From contig JACPIU010000025.1 of assembly GCA_016187935.1 (NCBI GenBank), forward strand, positions 1 to 54,181: a stretch of DNA of 54,181 nt, given 5' to 3'. Under the pieces are notes generated by a model, which saw only the letters and a list, made by a program, of their open reading frames with translations, was not told the DNA's origin and made no database searches. Of the stretch, positions 16,346-24,006 are shown piece by piece. Position numbers and translations under genes: made by a program. Numbering within the stretch: the first letter of the stretch is position 1; every line of letters begins with the position of its first letter. Source of the DNA: Bdellovibrio sp. Its GTDB lineage: Bacteria > Bdellovibrionota > Bacteriovoracia > Bacteriovoracales > Bacteriovoracaceae.

Positions 16346-16702
16346 ATGGGAAACAAAAAAAGATTATTAATGGAGCAGGAATTTAGAACAAAGGGGAGAA
16401 TTCAGAAGGAGGCCGTTTGCAAAGTTCAGATTCATATAAACGAGGACAGTGGTATGCATGAAGTCGTGCTGACGGAACCAGAAGATAAAAATTATCGAGG
16501 CATCAGTACGACGAATTACTTTGAAGTCTTTGCGACTGACGTCAAAAATAAATTCTTGCAACAAGTTAGTTCCGACAAAATCCAGTGGTTTGATTTACTC
16601 AAGTGGAAAATTCCCGGTCTCGGGGAACAGCTCATTGCTGTAAAACTCGATTGGAAAGATGGCCAATACATGGACCCACAGTGGCGAGGAGTTGTCGCAT
16701 GA
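16346..16702 (+). CDS. 118-residue protein of unknown function
   Basis: The ATG at 16346 follows AAGGGAG. The protein is soluble, mixed in charge, with a beta-rich middle (CKVQIHINEDSGMHEVVL and STTNYFEVFATDV) and several tryptophans near the end. I do not recognise a family. Its last codon overlaps the start of the excisionase-like gene (ATGA), so the two are co-translated, which suggests a role in maintenance or excision of the element. It lies 31 bp after the long hairpin. Confidence 0.65.
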   Translation: MGNKKRLLMEQEFRTKGRIQKEAVCKVQIHINEDSGMHEVVLTEPEDKNYRGISTTNYFEVFATDVKNKFLQQVSSDKIQWFDLLKWKIPGLGEQLIAVKLDWKDGQYMDPQWRGVVA

Positions 16703-16899
16703 TTGAACGGCAAGAAGGAAGGCCGCTTCTGAACTGTCGGGAGCTGGCGCAAAAATTCAATGTCCCGGTAAATACCGTTTATTACTGGGTAAGTAAAAAA
16801 GAGATTCCGTACATCAAGGTCGGCAAGCACAATCGATTCAATTACCAAGAGGTAATGGAGTTTTTTAAAAAGCAGACCGTGAAGTGGAATGTTAGGTAG
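16699..16899 (+). CDS. Small excisionase-like helix-turn-helix protein (first)
   Basis: From the ATG at 16699, which overlaps the previous stop, the protein has 66 residues. ELAQKFNVPVNTVYYWVSKKEIPYIKVGKH is the MerR/Xis-type winged helix seen in excisionases and small element-borne DNA-binding proteins. It probably binds near the att site or promoters of the element and favours excision together with the integrase. A second protein of the same type follows 12 bp downstream. Confidence 0.75.
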   Translation: MIERQEGRPLLNCRELAQKFNVPVNTVYYWVSKKEIPYIKVGKHNRFNYQEVMEFFKKQTVKWNVR

Positions 16900-16911
16900 T
16901 TAGGAGGTCGG

Positions 16912-17160
16912 ATGATAAATCGGATCGACGCCAGTTACAAAGCTATACCGCCTCAGTACAATGCCTTGGGGGATAACACCCCCAGGCTCTTTTACAGCTT
17001 AATATGGGGTATAGATGAAGTTTGTAGTTTTACGCACTACTCTCGCGGAACAATTTACAATCTCGTAAGCCGAGGTGAGATTCCATTCTGCAAGCGTGGA
17101 CGTAAGAGAAGGCTGGTATTCATTCCAAGTGACGTGATTTCTTGGTTCAAAGGAGAATGA
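16912..17160 (+). CDS. Small excisionase-like helix-turn-helix protein (second)
   Basis: The 82-residue protein has the same winged-helix pattern as the gene before it: GIDEVCSFTHYSRGTIYNLVSRGEIPFCKRGRKRRLVFIPSDVISWF. An AGGAGGT precedes the ATG. Its 3' end carries AAAGGAG, the ribosome binding site of the integrase gene, so the pair is coupled. Two adjacent excisionase-like proteins may have divided tasks, for example one controlling excision and the other transcription. Confidence 0.75.
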   Translation: MINRIDASYKAIPPQYNALGDNTPRLFYSLIWGIDEVCSFTHYSRGTIYNLVSRGEIPFCKRGRKRRLVFIPSDVISWFKGE

Positions 17161-17162
17161 AT

Positions 17163-18398
17163 ATGAGTCGTAAAAACTACAAAAAAATTAAAGGCGTCCC
17201 GGGAATTTATCTTCACGCTGTCACTGGAAAATACTGTGCCGAAAAGAAAATTAACGGCAAGTTTCACAGTGCCAGCTTCGTCTCACTTTATGAGGCCAAG
17301 CAGTGGAGGAAAAATTTTAACGGGACAAACTATCAAGAAGATTCAAAAGATGGTGATTTTTCCACCTTGGCGGAAGTTTGGGGAGCGATGCAAAGGTATC
17401 ACTTTCCAAGTCTAGCGACCTCGACCAAAGCAATTTGGGTCAGAAGGTACTCGCTCTTAAGAGCACTAGAACATCTGCCAATGAATAGAATCACCCCCAC
17501 TCGAATCTCAGAGTGGGTTCAGCATTGGGTGGAACATTTCAGTTCCGAAGACTATGAAAGCTCAGGACGTGGACGGGCCGGAAGATGCAACCTCAACAAC
17601 GAACTCAATATGTTTGTGACCATTTTCAACTGGTACAAAGAAAGTGAGTATTTCGAAAAAGAGGCCATGCAACTCACCAGTCCGGTTAAAAAGAAGCATC
17701 GAAAACTTGGGTTTGTTAAACCTGTTCCTGACAAGAAAAGACAAATCAACGTCCAAGATGCCTTTTTGTTCTTTGAGTTTTTAAGGCCGCTCTACCGCGA
17801 TCTGGCCATGATGCAATTTTATACCGCCGGGAGGGTGGGAGAAGTTGCAGGGCTTCAGTGGAGCAATATCGACCTTAAAAATAAAAGGCTCCTCATCAAA
17901 CACACTTGTATCTGGGATTCTGGTAATAAAATGTTTGTAGAGCTAAAGCCCTTTCCGAAGAACCGTGAGCCGCGACCAGTCTTTATCACTGACGAGATCA
18001 TGGAAGTTCTTAAACACCGTCAGGCCTTCAAGCTTCCTAGCAACGACTATGTTTTCCATGTCGAGGGGCAACCACTTAACTACTGCACCATTCAGGTTCA
18101 TTACCGTGAAGGTCAGAGAAAAAGCGGAGTACCTTATACAGGAACTCATATCCTACGGCATGGAATGGCAAAGCTCGCTCGCCAAGTTGGAGGTGGACTC
18201 GATGCTGTCTTGGCCATGACTGGACACAAAGACCTGAAACTGGCCGATCACTATTCAAAATCTACCGAAGACGATCAAAAGCATTTTTCTGAGAAGATCA
18301 TGGAGCATATTCGTCGGCTCAAGCAGATGAACACTCCCGAGCTAGATTTTGAGAACGTGGTTAGTCTAAAACGTGTCAAGAATGGTACAAATGATTAG
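17163..18398 (+). CDS. Tyrosine recombinase (integrase)
   Basis: Starting at the ATG at 17163, six bases after AAAGGAGA, the protein has 411 residues. The N-terminal part contains a short arm-binding-like domain and a core-binding domain; the catalytic domain has the first Arg in AGRVGEVAGLQW, HILRHGMA, then GHKDLKLADHY with the nucleophilic Tyr. These are the R, H-x-x-R, H and Y residues of phage-type integrases. It lies 82 bp from the right att core at the start of mutM and most likely inserted the element there. Earlier in-frame ATGs are too near the ribosome binding site. Confidence 0.9.
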   Translation: MSRKNYKKIKGVPGIYLHAVTGKYCAEKKINGKFHSASFVSLYEAKQWRKNFNGTNYQEDSKDGDFSTLAEVWGAMQRYHFPSLATSTKAIWVRRYSLLRALEHLPMNRITPTRISEWVQHWVEHFSSEDYESSGRGRAGRCNLNNELNMFVTIFNWYKESEYFEKEAMQLTSPVKKKHRKLGFVKPVPDKKRQINVQDAFLFFEFLRPLYRDLAMMQFYTAGRVGEVAGLQWSNIDLKNKRLLIKHTCIWDSGNKMFVELKPFPKNREPRPVFITDEIMEVLKHRQAFKLPSNDYVFHVEGQPLNYCTIQVHYREGQRKSGVPYTGTHILRHGMAKLARQVGGGLDAVLAMTGHKDLKLADHYSKSTEDDQKHFSEKIMEHIRRLKQMNTPELDFENVVSLKRVKNGTND

Positions 18399-18414
18399 AA
18401 TTTGCTAAAAAGTA

Positions 18415-18432
18415 CGGGCTGGGACGGGCTGG
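18415..18432 (+). repeat. Right-end CGGGCTGG repeats
   Basis: CGGGCTGG occurs at 18415-18422 and 18425-18432 in the same orientation as the two copies at the left end (568-575, 577-584). Paired copies at both ends, inside the core repeats, fit arm sites of the recombinase. Confidence 0.5.
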
Positions 18433-18480
18433 AGCAATTTGGCCCGTTTCAGCTCAATAATATTAACGAGATAAGTGCCC

Positions 18481-18498
18481 AATGCCCGAACTACCCGA
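18481..18498 (+). repeat. attR-like core repeat at mutM start
   Basis: This 18-bp copy of the core contains the ATG and first five codons of mutM. Integration therefore keeps the mutM protein intact but replaces everything upstream of its start with element DNA. Confidence 0.8.
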
Positions 18499-19306
18499 AG
18501 TAGAAACCATCCGCCAGCAACTGGTCACGTCTTTGCCCCTTAAGATTGAGGGCGTGGAATTTTCGCGTGTGGCGGAATCCATCATCAAAAAAAGCGATAG
18601 AAAAATTGATTTGGCGGGGAAAAAGATTTTGCAAATTCGTCGCGTGGGGAAATGGTTGGAGATGGTGCTTGATAGTGATGAGCGCATCCTTTCTCATTTG
18701 GGCATGAGTGGCTCGTGGCGTCTGTGGCAGAAGGTGCAAAATGAAAAGCATGCCCACGTTCTTATTCATGGAATACATCTGGAGGATGGACCGGTAATCT
18801 GGGCCTATGTGGACCCAAGGCGTTTTGGTAAAATGTATTTCATGTCAGGCGAGAAGGCCGAGCAGTTTAAATCTAAGTTGGGGATTGATGTCAGCTCGAT
18901 AGAATTTACTGTCGATTATGTTTGGCAAACCTTGAGAAAATATCCCGCACGGGCGATCAAGGCCTTTTTGCTGGATCAAAAATATTTTGCGGGGGTGGGA
19001 AATTATATCGCCTGTGAGATTTGTGCCCATGCTCGCATCCGACCTACTCGCAGGGTCAAATCACTCACCTTGGATGAAGTCAAAAAAATTCATGCGGCAA
19101 CGGGAATCGTCATCGCAGGCCAACTCCCCAAGGGCGGTCTCACCTTTCAAGGCGGATATCGAGATGCTTTTGGTGAGAAAGGCCAAGGGCTTGCTAACTT
19201 AGTGGTTTTTCACCAGAAAGTTTGTGGCCTCTGTCACCGGGGTAAAATCAAGAAAATCGTTTTGGCGCAAAGGGGAACTTTCTACTGTCCCAACTGCCAA
19301 AAATGA
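18482..19306 (+). CDS. mutM: Formamidopyrimidine-DNA glycosylase
   Basis: The 274-residue protein starts MPELPEVETIR, where Pro1 (after Met removal) is the catalytic nucleophile and Glu2 the second catalytic residue of Fpg. LSHLGMSGSW and DPRRFGKMYF follow, and the C-terminus ends in a zinc finger with CGLCHRGKIKK and CPNC. It removes 8-oxoguanine and formamidopyrimidines from DNA and cuts the strand. The ATG lies in the right att core of the element, so the promoter must come from element DNA; only a weak ribosome binding site (GAGATAAG) is visible. Expression could change when the element excises. Confidence 0.95.
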   Translation: MPELPEVETIRQQLVTSLPLKIEGVEFSRVAESIIKKSDRKIDLAGKKILQIRRVGKWLEMVLDSDERILSHLGMSGSWRLWQKVQNEKHAHVLIHGIHLEDGPVIWAYVDPRRFGKMYFMSGEKAEQFKSKLGIDVSSIEFTVDYVWQTLRKYPARAIKAFLLDQKYFAGVGNYIACEICAHARIRPTRRVKSLTLDEVKKIHAATGIVIAGQLPKGGLTFQGGYRDAFGEKGQGLANLVVFHQKVCGLCHRGKIKKIVLAQRGTFYCPNCQK

Positions 19307-19315
19307 TAGCCCCCC

Positions 19316-19335
19316 CACCACGTGGTGCATTTTTT
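19316..19335 (+). terminator. Weak terminator-like palindrome after mutM
   Basis: CACCACGTGGTG is followed by CA and six T. The stem is short (four pairs with a four-base loop), so termination would be weak. Confidence 0.35.
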
Positions 19336-19411
19336 CTTTCACCTCACATTGACTGCCTGTCACACTTTTTTTAAAAACTACTCGCCCAAAACTGCTATCA
19401 CAGGAGTGAGT

Positions 19412-20083
19412 ATGAAACAGATGTCCCTCGTCATTTTGTCATATATGCTATTTTCCAGCTACTCCTACGCCGATACAGTAGAAAATATTTCAACCTTAAT
19501 AGAACAAATTAAGGCCTCCCTTCCCACCACGCGCGCTCCTCAAGCTGATTTGCTCAGGGCCGAACAGCGATTGCAGCAGGTTCTAGGACTCATCCAGGGC
19601 AATCCCAATCCAAATCCCATTCCCCCGCGCCCTGATTATAAGCAACTGAGTTGCGTGGCCCGAGATAATGACAACTCCAACCCATGGGTCATTGCTATTA
19701 AGAGTTTAGATACTTTAAGTACAACCAAAATTGCCGGAACTCTTTTTAAGGCCAAGGAGAACTGTGAGCGCAGTATTCAGCAGGCAAAGAGAATCCAACC
19801 TTCTCACCTCTTCTGTGTTTCCAAGGATAACGACGATGCGGCCCCTTGGATTTTGATGGCCTATCAAGAAAATAGGGAAAGTTTGCGCATTAATAAATTT
19901 AAGACCATCGAAGAGTGTTACGGATTTTTATCCAAAACGAGAGTTATGGGAAATGTGGCGCTTTTCTGTGCCGCCCGCGATAATGACAGTACCGCACCCT
20001 ATCTGCAATTTTCCTACAATGCGGCAACACATGAACTGCACAAAGGTACAGAAACTTTTCAACGCTTGGAAGATTGTTATTGA
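19412..20083 (+). CDS. Secreted protein with three DND repeats
   Basis: The ATG at 19412 follows AGGAG and opens a signal peptide (about 1-20, ending in SYSYA). The mature 200 residues begin with a helical linker, a proline-rich hinge (PNPNPIPPRP) and then three repeats of about 45 residues. Each repeat begins with Cys, then two to three residues and DND or a close match, Pro-Trp/Tyr, and ends with a helix carrying Cys (CVARDND...CERS, CVSKDND...CYGF, CAARDND...CY). The conserved cysteines probably form disulfides and the acidic DND could bind a cation. No family is recognised. It stands alone between mutM and selD. Confidence 0.75.
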   Translation: MKQMSLVILSYMLFSSYSYADTVENISTLIEQIKASLPTTRAPQADLLRAEQRLQQVLGLIQGNPNPNPIPPRPDYKQLSCVARDNDNSNPWVIAIKSLDTLSTTKIAGTLFKAKENCERSIQQAKRIQPSHLFCVSKDNDDAAPWILMAYQENRESLRINKFKTIEECYGFLSKTRVMGNVALFCAARDNDSTAPYLQFSYNAATHELHKGTETFQRLEDCY

Positions 20084-20085
20084 AC

Positions 20086-21129
20086 TTAGGTATAGAGAAG
20101 TGATTTATTTCCTTCACTGATGACTTCTCCAACGATCGCTGCGTGTTTGAAGGTTGTGCGCAATTTCTCAACCATTTCTCCTGCGACTTCACGAGAAACA
20201 GAGAGCAAGAGACCGCCGCTGGTTTGAGGATCATGAATCAAAGTGCCCATTATTTTTGAAAGTGGTCCCAAATCTAAGGCCGCTTGAGTGTACTCGCGAT
20301 TAGTTCGATGGGCCTTGGTCAAAATTTCCTTTTCAATAAATTCTTGGGCGCGAGGATAAAGTGGAAGCTGATCGGCCTTGAAAACAAAAGTTTTTTGACT
20401 TGCCTTGGCCATTTGATAGCTGTGTCCCGATAGACCGAAGCCGGTGATGTCTGTGGCAGCATGAATGTGTGCGAGCAAATCACCGTTTAACACCTCCACC
20501 ACATTATTGGGTTGGCCCATGCCATCCAAGGCCTGTCGCATATCATCTTCAGTGATGAACGAACGCTTGAGGGCCGCCGACAAAGTGCCTGTGCCTAAGG
20601 GTTTAGTGAGAATCAGCACATCTCCGGCCTGGGCCCCCTGATTGGTCCAAATTTGTTTAGGATGCACCAATCCTGTCACTGAGAGACCAAATTTCAAGGT
20701 CTCATCGTCAATAGAATGGCCGCCGACAAAAGTACATTTGGCCTGGGCCAAGAGATCGGAGGCCCCTTGCAAAACGCTGCTAATCACGTCGCCGTCCATG
20801 TTGGCCAGAGGAAAGGCCAGAATCGCCATTGCGGTGACCGGGCGCCCACCCATGGCATAGACATCGCTCACGGCATTACAAGCGGCAATCTTTCCGAAAG
20901 TATAGGGATCATCCACGATGGGAGTAAAAAAATCCAATGTTTGCACCATGGCCTTAGTTTCAGACACCTTGTAAATGGCAGCATCATCAAAATATTTCCC
21001 GTCAACCAGCAGTTCGGAATGTGCGGGAGGAAAGGTGATTTTGGAGAGAATTTTTCGCAACTCAAGGGCCGCGATTTTGGCGGCACACCCGCCCTTTTGA
21101 ACTGTTTGAGTCAAGCGTATCGTCGTCAT
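20086..21129 (-). CDS. selD: Selenide, water dikinase (selenophosphate synthetase)
   Basis: The 347-residue protein makes selenophosphate from selenide and ATP, the selenium donor for selenocysteine and 2-selenouridine in tRNA. The glycine-rich N-terminus holds GGCAAKI with the catalytic Cys (Cys15) and Lys18; DDAAIYKV, MVQTLDFFTPIVDDPY and FGKIAACNAVSDVYAMGG are the characteristic metal and ATP motifs, and GFGLSGH and PQTSGGLL follow. Length fits SelD. The active residue is Cys rather than Sec. No selA, selB, selC or selU is in the window, so the use of the product is unknown. Its start and the next gene are divergent over 85 bp. Confidence 0.95.
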   Translation of the reverse strand: MTTIRLTQTVQKGGCAAKIAALELRKILSKITFPPAHSELLVDGKYFDDAAIYKVSETKAMVQTLDFFTPIVDDPYTFGKIAACNAVSDVYAMGGRPVTAMAILAFPLANMDGDVISSVLQGASDLLAQAKCTFVGGHSIDDETLKFGLSVTGLVHPKQIWTNQGAQAGDVLILTKPLGTGTLSAALKRSFITEDDMRQALDGMGQPNNVVEVLNGDLLAHIHAATDITGFGLSGHSYQMAKASQKTFVFKADQLPLYPRAQEFIEKEILTKAHRTNREYTQAALDLGPLSKIMGTLIHDPQTSGGLLLSVSREVAGEMVEKLRTTFKHAAIVGEVISEGNKSLLYT

Positions 21130-21214
21130 TTTGGCCTCCAGGTCTAATTCTTACATCAAGTTAGACAATTTCTCAGCAATAAAATATGATTTTCACTTAA
21201 TAAGGAGTACCAAG

Positions 21215-21721
21215 ATGGAAAGCGTGACCGCGTTTTGGAAGCAGCCCTCGAGGGCCTACCGCAATTTTCAAGTCGTTTTTACCTTCTTATCTTTAAACTT
21301 TATTATTCCAGCTTTCTCCTATGCCATCGCCCCTCAAATTGTGGCGGAACAATTTCACCAAATCAACAATCTCATGGGTGGTGTTCCCTACACTTTTCCT
21401 GAAGAGATGTCGCGGATGTGGCGTTACTTAGGTGCAGCCAATGTCATGACCTTGGGGCTGATGTGTTTTATGTTGCAAATTAATTTACGCAAATTTAAGG
21501 CGATCCTCATACCTTTAAGCTTCTTGAAAGGTTACAACGCTCTGCTATTTCTCCTAGGATTTTTAGCCTCCCCGCAATATCGTGTTTTTCTGGCGATTGC
21601 AATTTTGGATTTTGTAACCACTGGGGCCTTTATCTTTTTTGCCGGAAAGGCCATTAGAGAAACCGACCTCTTGCCAGATAATGTTCTAATCCCCAGGCCT
21701 GGACTCAGGTCCAACATATGA
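21215..21721 (+). CDS. Four-helix membrane protein of the GMC operon
   Basis: From the ATG at 21215, preceded by AAGGAG, the 168-residue protein has four hydrophobic segments (about 16-35, 68-85, 95-113 and 120-143). No family is recognised. Its stop overlaps the start of the following small gene (ATGATG), and the operon continues with two GMC oxidoreductases, so it may help to anchor the enzymes or take their electrons; this is inferred from position. Confidence 0.7.
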   Translation: MESVTAFWKQPSRAYRNFQVVFTFLSLNFIIPAFSYAIAPQIVAEQFHQINNLMGGVPYTFPEEMSRMWRYLGAANVMTLGLMCFMLQINLRKFKAILIPLSFLKGYNALLFLLGFLASPQYRVFLAIAILDFVTTGAFIFFAGKAIRETDLLPDNVLIPRPGLRSNI

Positions 21722-22083
21722 TGTTCGGTTTTGAAAAAAAATGGTGCCATAAGCTTTTTGATGCCATGATGCCGTCAAGTTCATCCATGCCCGGTATAGG
21801 CATGATCTCACTGGATAAGTTTTGGAATGAGTTTGATCAGAGTGCTCCGCCTCTCATGAAATTAGGACTGCGCTTTTCCATTTGGTATTTGACCTTCCGT
21901 CCTTTTTTTTCCTTCAAATATCTGCGGGTGTTTCCTCAGCTTTCCTCATCATCGCAAAATCTTTTTTTAACACAATCCAATGAATCCCGTCTTTATCTCG
22001 AACGACAACTGGTGACCACTCTGAAAGCGGTTGCCTGTATGGCCTATTTTGATAATCCCAAAATTCGCTTAATGGTGGAGTAG
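21718..22083 (+). CDS. Small protein paired with GMC oxidoreductase
   Basis: The 121-residue protein overlaps the end of the previous gene and ends five bases before the GMC oxidoreductase gene. It is basic and aromatic-rich, with FWNEFDQSAPPLMKLGLRF and a C-terminal RQLVTTLKAVACMAYFDNP stretch. Small proteins with this sort of ending accompany GMC-type dehydrogenases as a second subunit; here the assignment rests mainly on position. There is no export signal. Confidence 0.6.
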   Translation: MMFGFEKKWCHKLFDAMMPSSSSMPGIGMISLDKFWNEFDQSAPPLMKLGLRFSIWYLTFRPFFSFKYLRVFPQLSSSSQNLFLTQSNESRLYLERQLVTTLKAVACMAYFDNPKIRLMVE

Positions 22084-22088
22084 TTTCT

Positions 22089-23603
22089 ATGCCAGTGATT
22101 GATCTCCACAATTTCTCGGATTTCCAGAGCTACGAAAAAAAAGATTTTTTCTTTGATGCCATCATTATCGGCAGCGGCCCGGCCGGTGCCACGGTGGCCT
22201 ATCAACTCACTCAGAAAGGTCATGCGGTTGCCGTGCTGGAAGAAGGCCCATTGGTCACCCAAGAAAATTTTCCCGACTCCTCTTTTCAGGCCATGACAAA
22301 ACTCTATCGCGATATGAGCACCTCGATGATTTTGGGAAATTGCCCGATGCCTTTTGTTCAGGCCAAAATGGTGGGAGGAGCATCGACCATCAATGGTGCC
22401 ATTTCGTGGCGCTTACCTTTGCATGTCTATCATGATTGGCTCAATCTCGACCCCGGACTTAAACCTCATCTGCCATGGGATGAATTACAAAATATTTTTA
22501 ATAAAATCGAGCATGATCTCAACATCGCTCCTACCGATGAAAAGATTGCCGGTCCCAACAATCTTCTTCTCAAGCGAGGGGCCGATCTTTTAAAGTTAGA
22601 AAATCGTCCTATCTATCGCAATGTCAAAGAATGTGAAGGACTGGGACGCTGCTTGCAAGGTTGCCCGAAGGGACACAAACTGAGCATGGAAAATTCCTAT
22701 CTCCGTTGGGCGCTGGAAAAAGGTTGTTGTTTGTTTCCAAACCTTAAAGCACGCAAGATTATTGTAAAGAATAAACAGGCCGTAGCGGTTGTTGCGACCA
22801 ACGCATCAGGCGATGCCGTCACTTTAAAAGTTAAAAATATCATTGTGGCCGCCAGTGCCGTGCAAAGTCCAGGACTGCTTTTGGCGAGTGGAATTAAACA
22901 AGGCACGGTGGGAAAAAATTTTCAATGTCATCCAGGTATTTCCATGGCAGGCCATTTCGCCACACCTGTCCATGTTTGGCGAGGCGCCACACAAGGCCAT
23001 GAAGTCATCGAATTCTGCACACAAGGAATTAAATTCGAGGCCCTAGGCTACGACCGCACCATTGTGGCCATGCGCTTGAAGGGAGTTGGCGCTGAGCTGA
23101 TGCAAGATATCACCCATCTTAAAAATTGGGCCAATTGGGGTGCGGCCATCAAGGCCCAGGCAAGAGGGAAAGTCATTCCAGGCCGTAAGAGATCTCAAGT
23201 TCTTTATTCTCTAACTCGTGACGACTTGATCAAAGTCCGCAAGGCGGTCAGGATTTTAGGCGAGATGATGCTGGCCGCCGGTGCCACGTACGTCACTCCC
23301 GGTGTACAAGGTTGGCATAAAAAAGTCACAGACCCTTTGGCCATGTCCAAGTTTGAAGAAGAAGTTCCACTCAATCCAAAATTATTCACTATGGCCGTAA
23401 CCCATATGTTCGGCACTTGTAAGATGGGTAGTGATCCCAAAAACTCAGTCGTGCGCCCTGATTTTCGCCATCATCATATCTCAGGTCTCTATGTCGCCGA
23501 CTCCAGCGTCTTTCCCACGAATATCGGAGTTAATCCACAAACCAGTATCATTGCCATGGCCCATCTTTGTGCAAAATCGGTGGATAGCACCACTTCAAAT
23601 TAG
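22089..23603 (+). CDS. GMC-family FAD oxidoreductase (first)
   Basis: The 504-residue protein begins with a Rossmann FAD fold (FDAIIIGSGPAGATVAYQL, about 22-40) and ends with the GMC C-terminal pattern (FGTCKMG, then ISGLYVADSSVFPTNIGVNPQTSIIAMA). Between them is a cysteine cluster ECEGLGRCLQGCPKG (about 180-194), as in long-chain alcohol oxidase and sterol oxidase relatives. The family oxidises alcohols or sterols; the substrate is not deducible. It lies in an operon with a membrane protein, two small subunits and a second GMC gene. The ATG at 22089 leaves the protein soluble or membrane-associated with no signal. Confidence 0.85.
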   Translation: MPVIDLHNFSDFQSYEKKDFFFDAIIIGSGPAGATVAYQLTQKGHAVAVLEEGPLVTQENFPDSSFQAMTKLYRDMSTSMILGNCPMPFVQAKMVGGASTINGAISWRLPLHVYHDWLNLDPGLKPHLPWDELQNIFNKIEHDLNIAPTDEKIAGPNNLLLKRGADLLKLENRPIYRNVKECEGLGRCLQGCPKGHKLSMENSYLRWALEKGCCLFPNLKARKIIVKNKQAVAVVATNASGDAVTLKVKNIIVAASAVQSPGLLLASGIKQGTVGKNFQCHPGISMAGHFATPVHVWRGATQGHEVIEFCTQGIKFEALGYDRTIVAMRLKGVGAELMQDITHLKNWANWGAAIKAQARGKVIPGRKRSQVLYSLTRDDLIKVRKAVRILGEMMLAAGATYVTPGVQGWHKKVTDPLAMSKFEEEVPLNPKLFTMAVTHMFGTCKMGSDPKNSVVRPDFRHHHISGLYVADSSVFPTNIGVNPQTSIIAMAHLCAKSVDSTTSN

Positions 23604-23613
23604 GAAAGGCCTC

Positions 23614-24006
23614 ATGTTTTTAAAAGGAAAAAGACTTGTTCAGTTCGAAGCTATACAGGCGATTTTATTGCCACGTTTTGCTGTCATGGATTCAGATGGC
23701 ATCAATCGTTCTCGCAATCTTCTCAATAATTTTCTTGCGAGCAAGGCCCTGTCGGTGCTTTTAAAAATCGCCCTTTTCTTGCATATCATTGATGGGATTT
23801 CTTTCTTTTATGGTCTTCATTGTTTTCGTCATCTGCCACCGCACAAGCAAAAGGCCGTGATGTCTTTTTTATTCAACTCTCCCATTCCACTTCTACGCAA
23901 AGGTTTTTGGGGCATTAACACCTTGGCGAAAATGGGTGTGTATGGGCAAACTGAGCTATATGCAGATATCGGTTACAAAGTAAAAATCCAAGGCGCGGCA
24001 AAATGA
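23614..24006 (+). CDS. Small subunit-like protein of GMC dehydrogenase
   Basis: The start at 23614 follows GGAAAGG and the protein has 130 residues. Residues such as ILLPRFAVMDSDGIN and the helical C-terminus are of the type seen in gluconate 2-dehydrogenase subunit 3-like proteins, but the match is weak. The stop overlaps the ATG of the next GMC gene, so a partner role with that enzyme is likely. No Tat or Sec signal is present, unlike the small subunit at 48447. Confidence 0.6.
   Translation: MFLKGKRLVQFEAIQAILLPRFAVMDSDGINRSRNLLNNFLASKALSVLLKIALFLHIIDGISFFYGLHCFRHLPPHKQKAVMSFLFNSPIPLLRKGFWGINTLAKMGVYGQTELYADIGYKVKIQGAAK

Noticed and set aside
21080-21090. Selenocysteine codon in selD
   Set aside because: The catalytic residue is encoded as Cys; there is no in-frame TGA.
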